This document shows positions 18,406 through 27,541 of a DNA stretch of 64,000 nucleotides, one piece after another. Source of the DNA: an uncultured Bacteroidales bacterium (GTDB taxonomy: Bacteria; Bacteroidota; Bacteroidia; Bacteroidales; Paludibacteraceae). The position numbers and the translations under genes were made by a program. Below the pieces are notes generated by a model. The model saw only the letters and a program-made list of their open reading frames with translations. It was not told the DNA's origin and searched no databases. Numbering within the stretch: position 1 is the stretch's first letter; the number at the start of each line of letters is the position of its first letter. The stretch spans positions 62,001 to 126,000 of the forward strand of contig CAKVEC010000006.1 in NCBI GenBank assembly GCA_934728255.1, written 5' to 3'.

Positions 18406-19653
18406 ATGAAACAGGTTTTAGTAATCGGCGGTGGTGGTCGTGAGCACGCTATTGTGTATGCGTTGAGCCGCAGTCCGCAGGTGGAGAAGATCTATTGTGC
18501 CCCCGGTAATGCGGGTATCGCCGCGCAGGCGGAGTCTGTCGCTCTCAAGGACACCGATGTGGAGGGACTGCTGGCATTTGCCAAAGAACACCGTATTGAC
18601 CTCACGGTGGTAGGACCCGAAGCCGCTTTGGCAGCGGGTGTGGTGGACGCTTTCCGTGCAGAGGGACTGCCCGTCTTCGGGCATACCAAGGCGGCGACGC
18701 AGATCGAGTCGTCGAAGGAGTTTGCCAAGCAGATCATGACCCGCTACGGCATACCTACTGCAGGGTATCGGTCGTTCTCCAACTATGAGGAAGCCCGTGC
18801 GTATGTAGCCCAAGGAACTTTCCCCGTGGTACTCAAATACGACGGACTGGCAGCAGGCAAAGGCGTGGTGATTGCTCAAGACTATGAAGAAGCAGACCGC
18901 ACTTTGCGCGATATGCTGGTCGGCGAGGAGTTCGGTAAAGGCAAGGTGGTGATAGAGGACTATCTGACAGGACCGGAGTTCTCGTTTATGTGCTTTGTGT
19001 CGGGCGAGCGGGTGTATCCTATGCCGCTGGCGCAAGACCACAAGCGGGCGTACGATGGCGACAAAGGTCCGAATACGGGCGGTATGGGTGCTTATACACC
19101 GCTGCCGTTCATCACAAGGGAGGACGAGGCGTTTGCCCTCAACCATATATTGCAGGCTACCGCTACGGGAATGGTGAAAGAGGGACTGCCCCTGTCGGGC
19201 GTGCTGTACGGCGGACTGATGAAGACCCCGCAGGGAATCAAGGTGATAGAGTTCAATGCCCGTTTCGGCGACCCCGAGACCGAGGTGGTGCTACCGCTAT
19301 TGGACAGCGATGCGTATGATGTGTTCTATGCCGTTGCTACGGGTGGCGACCTCGCCGACGTGCGTTGGCACGAGAAAGCCACGGTGGGCGTGGTGCTGGC
19401 GTCCAAGGGCTACCCTGCGCACTACGACAAGGGTTTTCCTATCACAGGAACAGAGAACTTTGACGGACTGATTTTCCATATGGGTACCAAGGCGGAGAAC
19501 GGACAACTGTTCACCAACGGCGGACGCGTGATGATGTGTATCGCCACGGGCAAGGACATCGCCGAAGCGCAGCACAAAGTCTATCAGGAGATAGAAAAGA
19601 TACATTGTGATAACTTGTTTTACAGAAAAGATATAGCCTATCAAGCATTATGA
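18406..19653 (+). CDS. purD: Phosphoribosylamine-glycine ligase (GAR synthetase)
   Basis: Joins glycine to phosphoribosylamine with ATP. At 415 residues it is an ATP-grasp enzyme with GGGGREHA (8-15), the KYDGLAAGKGV lid motif, the QDHKRAYDGDKGPNTGGMG signature, and the metal-binding NARFGDPE. All are diagnostic for PurD. It overlaps the folD start by four bases. Confidence 0.97.
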   Translation: MKQVLVIGGGGREHAIVYALSRSPQVEKIYCAPGNAGIAAQAESVALKDTDVEGLLAFAKEHRIDLTVVGPEAALAAGVVDAFRAEGLPVFGHTKAATQIESSKEFAKQIMTRYGIPTAGYRSFSNYEEARAYVAQGTFPVVLKYDGLAAGKGVVIAQDYEEADRTLRDMLVGEEFGKGKVVIEDYLTGPEFSFMCFVSGERVYPMPLAQDHKRAYDGDKGPNTGGMGAYTPLPFITREDEAFALNHILQATATGMVKEGLPLSGVLYGGLMKTPQGIKVIEFNARFGDPETEVVLPLLDSDAYDVFYAVATGGDLADVRWHEKATVGVVLASKGYPAHYDKGFPITGTENFDGLIFHMGTKAENGQLFTNGGRVMMCIATGKDIAEAQHKVYQEIEKIHCDNLFYRKDIAYQAL

Positions 19654-20537
19654 TAATAGACGGAAAACAGATAGCCCAGTCGCTCAAAGACGAAATGCGT
19701 GAAGAAGTACTCCGACTGCGTGCAGATTATGGTCGTGCGCCCCGCTTGGAGGTCATCATCGTAGGGAATAACCCCGCTTCGCGGTCGTATGTGCGCGGAA
19801 AAATCAAAGCCACCGAGTACTGCGGTTTTGACGGCGAACTTATTGAATTGCCCGAAGATGTAGAGGAGGGCGTACTGCTGCAAGAGATAGACCGTCTCAA
19901 CCGCGACAACGGTGTGGACGGCATACTCGTGCAACTGCCCCTGCCCAAGCATATCGACGAGCAGAAAGTGATTGACGCTATCTCGCCCGAGAAAGATGTG
20001 GACGGTTTCCACCCAGAGAACGTGGCACGCCTGTGGCTCAATCAGGATTGTATCCTGCCCTGTACGCCGAAGGGTATTATCGTGCTTTTAGAGAAAGCAG
20101 GTGTAGAGTTTGCCGGCAAGCGGGCGGTGGTAGTAGGACGAAGCAATATCGTAGGCAAGCCTGTAGCCAAACTGCTGCTTGACAAGAACTGCACCGTTAC
20201 CATAGCACATTCGCGCACGCAGAACCTGCCCGCAGTGTGCCGTGAGGCGGACATCCTTGTTGCGGCGGTAGGGCGTGCCAAGATGATTACCGCCGACTAT
20301 GTCAAACAGGGGGCGGCAGTCATCGATGTGGGTATCAACCGCACCGAGGACGGGCACCTCGTGGGCGATGTGGACTTCGATGCCGTCAAGGACATCGCAG
20401 GTTGCATCACGCCTGTCCCCGGTGGTGTAGGACCGATGACCATCACGATGCTGATGCAAAACACGATTGAGTGTTTCAAGAAAAGGCAAGACCTCCCCAA
20501 CCCCTCCAAAGGAGGGGCTTGCAGAGTAAACTCATAA
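19650..20537 (+). CDS. folD: Methylenetetrahydrofolate dehydrogenase / cyclohydrolase
   Basis: Interconverts 5,10-methylene- and 10-formyl-tetrahydrofolate, the one-carbon donor used by PurN and PurH encoded just upstream. The 295 residues contain SYVRGKIKA with the catalytic Lys, VQLPLPKH, the NADP-site VGRSNIVGKP, and ITPVPGGVGPMT. The start ATG at 19650 overlaps the purD stop. The last codons ([15 protein letters not shown]) come from a GC-rich repeat inserted at the 3' end and extend the normal tail IECFKK. Confidence 0.96.
   Translation: MIIDGKQIAQSLKDEMREEVLRLRADYGRAPRLEVIIVGNNPASRSYVRGKIKATEYCGFDGELIELPEDVEEGVLLQEIDRLNRDNGVDGILVQLPLPKHIDEQKVIDAISPEKDVDGFHPENVARLWLNQDCILPCTPKGIIVLLEKAGVEFAGKRAVVVGRSNIVGKPVAKLLLDKNCTVTIAHSRTQNLPAVCREADILVAAVGRAKMITADYVKQGAAVIDVGINRTEDGHLVGDVDFDAVKDIAGCITPVPGGVGPMTITMLMQNTIECFKKRQDLPNPSKGGACRVNS
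20490..20520 (+). repeat. GC-rich hairpin repeat, copy 5 (folD C-terminus)
   Basis: The element reads GACCTCCCCAACCC, then CTCCAAAGGAGGGGCTT. It is translated as [10 protein letters not shown] at the end of FolD. It is almost identical to the copy after carB. Confidence 0.85.
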
Positions 20538-20559
20538 ACTTCTAAACCACTAAACTACA
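20528..20559 (+). repeat. AAACNNAT array touching the purT start codon
   Basis: Four contiguous 8-mers (AAACTCAT, AAACTTCT, AAACCACT, AAACTACA) lead directly into the purT ATG. The first base of the array lies inside the end of folD. Confidence 0.8.
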
Positions 20560-21759
20560 ATGGCCATAGGAACTCCATTAACTCCCATTGCTACGCGGGC
20601 ATTGCTGCTCGGATCAGGCGAACTTGGAAAAGAAATAACCATCGAACTGCAACGCTACGGCGTGGAAGTGATTGCGTGCGACAAGTACGCCAATGCCCCC
20701 GCTATGCAAGTGGCACACCGAAGTCATGTCTTCAACATGCTCGACGGTGAGGCACTTCGCCGTGTGGTGGAGCAGGAACAGCCAGCACTTATTATCCCCG
20801 AGGTGGAGGCGATAGCCACGCCCACTTTGGTGGAACTTGAGAAAGAGGGCTATCGTGTTATCCCGACTGCCCATGCCGCTTTTCTGACAATGAACCGTGA
20901 GGCGATACGCCGTCTGGCAGCCGAGGAACTCGGTTTGCCTACTGCGCGGTACGAGTTTGCCGACAACCACGAGCAGTTTGTTGCTGCCGTGGAGCATATC
21001 GGTTTGCCGTGTGTGGTGAAGCCTATTATGTCCTCGTCGGGACATGGGCAGTCCACTGTTAAGGCAGAGGCGGACATTGAGCCTGCGTGGCACGTGAGCC
21101 AGGAGGGTGGTCGTGCAGGAGCAGGTCGTGTGATAGTGGAGGGGTTTGTCCGTTTCGATTATGAGATAACGCTTCTGACCGTGCGCCATGCAGGCGGGAC
21201 GCTCTTTCTGCAGCCGATAGGACACCATCAGGTGGACGGCGACTACCGCGAGTCGTGGCAGCCGCAGGCTATGTCTGCAACGGCATTGGCGCAAGCACAA
21301 GACATCGCCCGCAAGATAACCGACGCACTCGGCGGGTATGGCATCTTCGGTGTGGAGATGTTCGTCTGCGGCGACGAGGTGATATTCTCCGAGGTCAGTC
21401 CGCGTCCGCACGATACGGGTATGGTTACGATGATTAGTCAGGATCTGTCGGAGTTCGCTCTTCATGCGCGTGCGGTGCTCGGTCTGCCGATACCCGAGGT
21501 GCGTTTCTTGGGTGCATCGGCTTCACGGGCTATTGTGATAGAGGGCGACACCAACCGTGTGTCGTTTGAAGGATTGGAGAAAGCATTGGCAGTACCGGGG
21601 GTACAAGTGCGTTTGTTCGGCAAACCGGAAGTGTGCGGACACCGCCGTTTCGGCGTGGTGTTGGCTACGGGTGAGAGCATAGAGGAAGCATTGGAACGCT
21701 CGGGCAAGGCATTGGAGGCGATACAGGTGAATATCCTGCCAAGAGAGGGTAGGGTATGA
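20560..21759 (+). CDS. purT: Formate-dependent phosphoribosylglycinamide formyltransferase
   Basis: Formylates GAR with formate and ATP, bypassing folate. At 399 residues it is an ATP-grasp protein with the N-terminal [10 protein letters not shown] (14-23), [23 protein letters not shown], and the metal site [12 protein letters not shown], all typical of PurT. Its presence next to purN gives two independent routes for the same step. This is useful where formate is plentiful, as in fermentation. Confidence 0.96.
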   Translation: MAIGTPLTPIATRALLLGSGELGKEITIELQRYGVEVIACDKYANAPAMQVAHRSHVFNMLDGEALRRVVEQEQPALIIPEVEAIATPTLVELEKEGYRVIPTAHAAFLTMNREAIRRLAAEELGLPTARYEFADNHEQFVAAVEHIGLPCVVKPIMSSSGHGQSTVKAEADIEPAWHVSQEGGRAGAGRVIVEGFVRFDYEITLLTVRHAGGTLFLQPIGHHQVDGDYRESWQPQAMSATALAQAQDIARKITDALGGYGIFGVEMFVCGDEVIFSEVSPRPHDTGMVTMISQDLSEFALHARAVLGLPIPEVRFLGASASRAIVIEGDTNRVSFEGLEKALAVPGVQVRLFGKPEVCGHRRFGVVLATGESIEEALERSGKALEAIQVNILPREGRV

Positions 21760-21788
21760 GCAGGGTAAGGTCTCGGTATCCTCTCGGG

Positions 21789-21810
21789 AATCACCTACTA
21801 ATCACCTACT
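21789..21810 (-). repeat. 11-bp TAGGTGATTAG array, inverted, before purB
   Basis: Two units of AATCACCTACT, the reverse complement of the arrays after purL and frr. Confidence 0.7.
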
Positions 21811-21863
21811 CTTGATAGTATGAGAATAGTACATTACACTAAGAATATAATAAACCCAAAATA

Positions 21864-23156
21864 ATGATAGATCGTTATTCGCGCCCACAGATGCGCAAAA
21901 TCTGGACAGAAGAGAATAAGTTCAACGCTTATCTCGAAGTGGAAATACTGGCAGCCGAGGCATGGAGTACGCTTGGGGTAGTACCCAAAGAGGACGTGGC
22001 ATTGCTGCGGGAGAAGGCAACCTTTGACGTGAACCGTATTCACGAGATAGAGGAGGTTACGCGCCATGATGTGGTGGCATTCACGCGTGCGGTGAGTGAG
22101 TCGCTGGGCGAGGAGCGCAAATGGGTGCACTACGGACTGACCTCAACCGATGTGGTGGATACCGCCAACGGCTATCTGCTCAAGCAGGCGAACGCGATAC
22201 TGCGTGGGGACCTGCAGTCGTTTATGGAGGTACTGCGCCGCCGTGCCAACGAATTCAAATACACCCCTGTCATCGGTCGTACCCACGGTATGCACGCCGA
22301 TGTAACGAGTTTCGGTTTGAAATGGGCGTTGTGGTACGAGGAGATGAAGCGTAATCTTGCCCGTTTCGAGATGGCTGCCCGCGGAGTGGAGGCGGGCAAG
22401 TTGTCGGGTGCGGTGGGCAACTATGCCAATATCCCGCCCGAGATACAGGAGTACGTGTGCGAGCACCTCGGTATCGAGTCGGCGGCTATTGCCACGCAGG
22501 TGTTGGGTCGCGACCGCCACGCTTTCTATATCGCCACGCTGGCGGTGATTGCAGGCACGCTGGAGCAGATGGCTCTTGAGGTGCGCAATATGCAGCGTCA
22601 GGAGGTGCGCGAGGTGGAAGAAGCGTTCCGCAAAGGGCAGAAAGGTTCGTCGGCTATGCCGCACAAGCGCAATCCTATCTCGAGTGAGAATATCTGCGGT
22701 TGCGCCCGTGTGATGCGCGGATATATGTGTACAGCCAGCGAGAATATCGCCCTGTGGCATGAGCGCGACATCTCCCATTCGTCCACCGAGCGTATTGTAT
22801 TGCCCGATGCCACGATGCTTCTCGACTATATGCTTTCGCGCTTCGAGGGCGTGCTGGCTAACTTGGTGGTGTATCCCGAGAATATGCTCCGTAATATCGG
22901 TCTGACCCACGGTGCTATCTTTGCACAGCGTGTGATGAACGCACTCATAGAGAAAGGTTTTGTGCGCGAGCAGGCGTACGACCTTGTGCAGCCTGTGGCT
23001 ATGCGCACCCTGATGGAGGGCGGCGAGATGCAGGACAACCTGAAGAAGACGCCCGAAGTGATGGCGCACCTGAGTGAGGCGGAAATAGACAACTGCTTCA
23101 CGCTCGACTATTATATGAAAAACGTCGATTATATCTTCAACAAAGTAGGCATTTAA
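21864..23156 (+). CDS. purB: Adenylosuccinate lyase
   Basis: Removes fumarate from SAICAR and from adenylosuccinate, so it serves both IMP and AMP synthesis. At 430 residues it is a fumarase/aspartase-superfamily protein with HYGLTSTDVVDTA (about 89-101), TRGH-type GRTHGMHAD, and the superfamily signature GSSAMPHKRNP with the catalytic Ser loop. It forms a tight trio with purA (9 bases away) and purF. Confidence 0.97.
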   Translation: MIDRYSRPQMRKIWTEENKFNAYLEVEILAAEAWSTLGVVPKEDVALLREKATFDVNRIHEIEEVTRHDVVAFTRAVSESLGEERKWVHYGLTSTDVVDTANGYLLKQANAILRGDLQSFMEVLRRRANEFKYTPVIGRTHGMHADVTSFGLKWALWYEEMKRNLARFEMAARGVEAGKLSGAVGNYANIPPEIQEYVCEHLGIESAAIATQVLGRDRHAFYIATLAVIAGTLEQMALEVRNMQRQEVREVEEAFRKGQKGSSAMPHKRNPISSENICGCARVMRGYMCTASENIALWHERDISHSSTERIVLPDATMLLDYMLSRFEGVLANLVVYPENMLRNIGLTHGAIFAQRVMNALIEKGFVREQAYDLVQPVAMRTLMEGGEMQDNLKKTPEVMAHLSEAEIDNCFTLDYYMKNVDYIFNKVGI

Positions 23157-23165
23157 TTTTTCGAT

Positions 23166-24461
23166 ATGAAAAAAGCAGATATTCTTTTAGGTCTCCAATG
23201 GGGGGACGAGGGCAAAGGCAAGGTGGTGGATGTACTGACGCCGCGTTATGATGTGGTAGCCCGTTTCCAGGGAGGACCCAATGCAGGGCATACCCTCGAG
23301 TTCGACGGACAGAAGTACGTGCTTCGTAGTATCCCGTCGGGTATCTTCCAAGGGGGCAAGGTGAACATCATCGGCAATGGTGTGGTGCTTGACCCGCTGC
23401 TGTTTATGAAAGAGGCGGAAGAATTGGCGCAGTCGGGACACCCGCTGACGGAGCGTCTCTATATATCCAAGAAAGCGCACCTGATCCTGCCGACCCACCG
23501 CCTGTTGGACAAAGCCAACGAGGCGGCAAAAGGGAAAGCCAAGATTGGCACTACGGGCAAGGGTATAGGTCCCGCTTACACCGACAAGGTTAGCCGTAAC
23601 GGTCTGCGTGTGGGCGATATTCTGGATAACTTCGATGAGAAATATGCCGTAGCGCGTCAGCGTCATATCGAGATGATTGAGGCACTCAACCATACTGCTC
23701 TTGAGAAAGGCGGCGAACCTGTTTCTTTGGAAGGACTGGAAGCCCTTGAGGCGGAATGGATGCAGGGCGTGGAGTACCTCCGCCGTTTCCGTTTTATCGA
23801 TAGCGAGCATTTTGTAAACCGCTGCCTTGATGAGGACAAGTCTATTCTGTGCGAGGGCGCACAGGGTTCGCTCTTGGATGTTGACTTCGGTTCGTATCCG
23901 TTCGTAACCTCGTCGAACACCATCTGTGCGGGGGCTTGTACGGGTCTCGGACTTGCTCCGAGCCGTATCGGTGAGGTGTATGGTATATTCAAGGCCTATT
24001 GCACCCGCGTCGGGTCAGGACCGTTCCCTACCGAACTATTTGACGAGACCGGTGCGAAGATACGCGACCTCGGACACGAATATGGTGCCGTTACGGGGCG
24101 TGAACGCCGCTGCGGCTGGATAGACTTAGTCGCTCTTCGCTACACGATAATGCTCAACGGCGTTACGCAACTCATTATGATGAAATCGGATGTCCTTGAC
24201 TCGTTCGAGACTATCAAGGCTTGTACGGCATATAAGATTGACGGAATGGAGACCGGCGAGTTCCCGTTCTCGATAGAGAGCGGGGTGGAACCCGTCTATG
24301 TCGAACTGCCCGGTTGGAAACAAGACCTGACCGCCTGCCGTCACGAAGACGAACTGCCTGAGGCGTTCCGCAACTATGTGGCTTTCCTCGAGCGCGAACT
24401 AAAAACGCCTATCAAGATTATCTCTGTCGGTCCCGACCGCGAAGCAACTATTATCCGATAA
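23166..24461 (+). CDS. purA: Adenylosuccinate synthetase
   Basis: Joins aspartate to IMP with GTP, the first step to AMP. The 431 residues start with the P-loop-like LQWGDEGKGKVVD and GPNAGHT. The IMP-binding GTTGKGIGPAYTDK and ERRCGWIDL follow. It sits beside purB, which acts on its product. Start ATG at 23166 leaves a normal short N-terminus. Confidence 0.97.
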   Translation: MKKADILLGLQWGDEGKGKVVDVLTPRYDVVARFQGGPNAGHTLEFDGQKYVLRSIPSGIFQGGKVNIIGNGVVLDPLLFMKEAEELAQSGHPLTERLYISKKAHLILPTHRLLDKANEAAKGKAKIGTTGKGIGPAYTDKVSRNGLRVGDILDNFDEKYAVARQRHIEMIEALNHTALEKGGEPVSLEGLEALEAEWMQGVEYLRRFRFIDSEHFVNRCLDEDKSILCEGAQGSLLDVDFGSYPFVTSSNTICAGACTGLGLAPSRIGEVYGIFKAYCTRVGSGPFPTELFDETGAKIRDLGHEYGAVTGRERRCGWIDLVALRYTIMLNGVTQLIMMKSDVLDSFETIKACTAYKIDGMETGEFPFSIESGVEPVYVELPGWKQDLTACRHEDELPEAFRNYVAFLERELKTPIKIISVGPDREATIIR

Positions 24462-24467
24462 GCATAT

Positions 24468-26297
24468 ATGGAACCACTGAAACATGAGTGCGGTGTGGCG
24501 ATGGTGCGCCTCTTGAAGCCGCTCTCTTTCTATCAGCAGAAATACGGTACATGGCAGTACGGACTCAACAAGTTGTATCTGCTTATGGAGAAACAGCACA
24601 ACCGCGGTCAGGAGGGTGCGGGGCTGGCATGTGTGAAGATGCAGGCGGAAGCGGGCGAGGAGTTTATCTACCGCGAGCGTGCGTTGGGCAGCGGGGCTAT
24701 CACCGAGATATTTGCCAATGTGCAGAAGCAGATGTCGGAGTTCGACTCTGCTATGCTGCGTGATGCCGACTATGCCGCACGCTACGTGCCGTATGCCGGC
24801 GAGATGTATATGGGGCACCTCCGCTATTCCACTACGGGCAAGAGCGGTATCTCGTATGTCCATCCGTTCCTGCGCCGCAACAACTGGCGGGCGCGTAACC
24901 TTGTGATGTGCGGCAACTTCAATATGACCAATGCCGACGAGGTCTTTGCACACTTGAAATCGCTGGGGCAGCACCCGCGTATCAACTCGGATACGTATGT
25001 GCTGCTTGAGCAACTCGGGCACCGTCTTGACCGTGAGTCGGAGCGCGTCTATGCCGAGGCAAAGCAAGAGGGCTTGACGGGTATGGCAATAACGCAGTAC
25101 ATCGAGCAGCATATCAATGTGGCTAATATCCTTTCCGACTGCAGTCCGCTCTGGGACGGCGGTTATGTGATGTGCGGTATGACGGGCAGCGGCGAGTGTT
25201 TCTCCATGCGCGACCCATGGGGCATACGTCCGGCGTTCTATTTCAGCAACGACGAGGTGATGGTGCTGGCGAGCGAGCGTCCTGTGTTGCAGACGGCTTT
25301 CAATGTGCCTATTGAGGAAGTGCACGAACTTATGCCCGGGCAGGCTATCATCGTTTCGAAAGACGGCGATATACGCCTGCAGCAGATACTTGAGCCGCGC
25401 CGTTTGCAGGCTTGTTCTTTCGAGCGTATCTATTTCTCCCGCGGATCGGACAGAGACATCTACCTCGAGCGCAAACAACTCGGTGCGAGCCTGGTACCAC
25501 GTGTATTGGAGAGTATCGGCAACGATGTGGAGAACACCGTTTTCTCGTTTATCCCCAATACAGCGGAGGTGGCATACTATGGTATGACCGACGAGGTTCA
25601 ACGCCTCACGGGCAAGCCTGTCCGCCGCGAGAAAGTGGTGTGGAAAGACATCAAACTGCGCACGTTCATCACCGAGTCCAACTCCCGTAACGACCTTGCC
25701 GCACACGTCTATGACATCACCTACGGTACTGTTCGTCCGCATGTTGACAACCTTGTGGTTATTGATGACTCTATCGTCCGCGGTACTACTTTGCGCGAGT
25801 CGATTATCCGTATCCTCGACCGTCTGCAGCCTAAGAAGATAATTTTCGTCTCCTCTTCGCCGCAGATTCGTTACCCCGACTATTACGGTATCGATATGGC
25901 GCGTTTCTCGGAGTTCATTGCCTTCAAGGCGGCTATTGCCCTCTTGCGCGACCGTGGTATGCAGAGCCGTATAGACGAGGTGTACCGCTTGTGTCTCCGT
26001 CAGCGCGAGGCTATGGACAACGGGCTGCCCAAGGAACAATACCAAAACTACGTCCGTCTGATTTACGAACCGTTCACCGATGAGGAGGTGGCAGCCAAGA
26101 TGGCGGAACTGATGCGCAGCCCCGAGGTTACCAGCCCCGTGGAGATTGTCTTCCAGACTATCGACGGCTTGCACGAGGCTTGCCCTAACCACCCCGGCGA
26201 CTGGTATTTCTCGGGCGATTATCCCACTCCGGGTGGTCTGCGCCGCTTGAACCAGGCATTTATTGACTATGTAGAAGAATCCGTATCACAGTTTTAA
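24468..26297 (+). CDS. purF: Amidophosphoribosyltransferase, long Bacteroidetes form
   Basis: Makes phosphoribosylamine from PRPP and glutamine, the committed step of purine synthesis. The 609 residues exceed the roughly 500 of the E. coli enzyme. The glutaminase nucleophile is C8 in HECGVA, so a short N-terminal stretch must be removed or tolerated. HNRGQEGAG and RYSTTG of the glutaminase site follow. The PRPP motif VVIDDSIVRGTT is at about 430-441. Extra segments in the glutaminase domain and at the C-terminus (ending DYVEESVSQF) match the long type seen in Bacteroidetes. I saw no obvious Fe-S cysteine set. Confidence 0.93.
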   Translation: MEPLKHECGVAMVRLLKPLSFYQQKYGTWQYGLNKLYLLMEKQHNRGQEGAGLACVKMQAEAGEEFIYRERALGSGAITEIFANVQKQMSEFDSAMLRDADYAARYVPYAGEMYMGHLRYSTTGKSGISYVHPFLRRNNWRARNLVMCGNFNMTNADEVFAHLKSLGQHPRINSDTYVLLEQLGHRLDRESERVYAEAKQEGLTGMAITQYIEQHINVANILSDCSPLWDGGYVMCGMTGSGECFSMRDPWGIRPAFYFSNDEVMVLASERPVLQTAFNVPIEEVHELMPGQAIIVSKDGDIRLQQILEPRRLQACSFERIYFSRGSDRDIYLERKQLGASLVPRVLESIGNDVENTVFSFIPNTAEVAYYGMTDEVQRLTGKPVRREKVVWKDIKLRTFITESNSRNDLAAHVYDITYGTVRPHVDNLVVIDDSIVRGTTLRESIIRILDRLQPKKIIFVSSSPQIRYPDYYGIDMARFSEFIAFKAAIALLRDRGMQSRIDEVYRLCLRQREAMDNGLPKEQYQNYVRLIYEPFTDEEVAAKMAELMRSPEVTSPVEIVFQTIDGLHEACPNHPGDWYFSGDYPTPGGLRRLNQAFIDYVEESVSQF

Positions 26298-26320
26298 GAA
26301 CCAACTTATAATACAATATA

Positions 26321-27439
26321 ATGAGTAAAGCAATTCTGCGTCTCTCCGACGGCTCCGAGTTTATCGGCACTTCGTTTGGCTACGAGGGTTCGGTCTCGGG
26401 CGAAGTGGTGTTCAACACCGCTATGTCGGGCTATCCCGAGTCGCTCACAGACCCCTCTTATGCGGGGCAGTTGATGGTACTCACCTATCCGCTTGTCGGT
26501 AATTATGGTGTGCCGCCTTTCACAACGGAAAACAATGGTCTCGCCACATTTATGGAGTCTGACCGCATCTATGCTTCCGCCATTATTGTGTCGGAATACA
26601 GCGGTGCATACTCTCATTGGAATGCTGTAGAGTCGTTGGGCGACTGGCTCCAACGCGAGCATATCCCCGGTATCACGGGTATCGATACCCGCGCTTTGAC
26701 CAAACTGCTGCGCGAGCATGGTGTGATGATGGGTACCATCTCTATTGAGGGCTGCGAGGACGCACCTGAGGCGCAATACGAGGGTATCAACTTCGTGGAC
26801 AAGGTCTCCACCAAAGAGGTCATCCGTTATGCCCCCTCTGTGCCGGTTGAAGGGACACCCAAACGCGTTGTCTTGGTGGACTGCGGCGTGAAGCACAATA
26901 TCATCCGCTGCCTTATCCGCCGTGGTGTAGAGGTAATTCGTGTGCCATGGAACTACGACTTCAACACGCTCGATTTCGATGCACTATTCCTGTCTAATGG
27001 TCCCGGAGATCCGGATACTTGTTCCGCTGCTGTGGAGAACATCCGTCGTTTTATGGACATTGAATTGGCAAAAGACCCCGCCTATGTGCGCCCGCTGATG
27101 GGTATCTGTATGGGCAACCAACTGCTCGGCAAGGCGGCCGGGGCTACAATCTATAAACTCAAGTATGGTCATCGCTCGCACAACCAGCCGGTGCGCCAAG
27201 TGGGTACCGATCGCTGTTTCATTACCTCGCAGAACCATGGCTATGCCGTCGATACCACCACGCTTTCGCCCGACTGGGAACCGCTGTTTGTCAATATGAA
27301 CGACGGCTCCAACGAGGGTATCCGCCATCGCACGCTCCCGTGGTTCTCGGCGCAGTTCCACCCCGAAGCCTGCTCCGGTCCCCTGGATACCGAGTTCCTC
27401 TTTGATGAGTTTGTCAAGCGGGTGCTGGGTGTATTCTAA
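26321..27439 (+). CDS. carA: Carbamoyl-phosphate synthase, small (glutaminase) subunit
   Basis: Supplies ammonia from glutamine to CarB. The 372 residues have the N-terminal SDGSEFIGTSFG, and a class I glutaminase with nucleophile C263 (GICMGNQLL) and AQFHPEA with its His and Glu. The GICMGNQ wording instead of GICLGHQ is common in Bacteroidetes CarA. It is followed by carB after 102 bases that contain micro-repeats. Carbamoyl phosphate made here feeds PyrB in the same cluster and arginine synthesis elsewhere. Confidence 0.96.
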   Translation: MSKAILRLSDGSEFIGTSFGYEGSVSGEVVFNTAMSGYPESLTDPSYAGQLMVLTYPLVGNYGVPPFTTENNGLATFMESDRIYASAIIVSEYSGAYSHWNAVESLGDWLQREHIPGITGIDTRALTKLLREHGVMMGTISIEGCEDAPEAQYEGINFVDKVSTKEVIRYAPSVPVEGTPKRVVLVDCGVKHNIIRCLIRRGVEVIRVPWNYDFNTLDFDALFLSNGPGDPDTCSAAVENIRRFMDIELAKDPAYVRPLMGICMGNQLLGKAAGATIYKLKYGHRSHNQPVRQVGTDRCFITSQNHGYAVDTTTLSPDWEPLFVNMNDGSNEGIRHRTLPWFSAQFHPEACSGPLDTEFLFDEFVKRVLGVF

Positions 27440-27461
27440 ATAGCCCATACGGGAAAAACAC

Positions 27462-27499
27462 GGGTGGATGTCCTGTGGATAGCAGGTGGATAGCCTGTG
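27462..27499 (-). repeat. CATCCAC micro-array, inverted, before carB
   Basis: Words GGTGGATGTCC, TGTGGATAGC and AGGTGGATAGC alternate with a period of about 12 bases. They are the reverse complement of the words before pyrB and near tsaD. Confidence 0.7.
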
Positions 27500-27541
27500 C
27501 AAACCGTCAAATTGTAAATCGTAAAATTGTCAAATCAAAGT

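Noticed and set aside
24399..26192. Minus-strand ORF of 597 codons opposite purF
   Set aside because: It mirrors purF codons, is rich in His, Arg and Leu as antisense frames are, and purF has full catalytic motifs.
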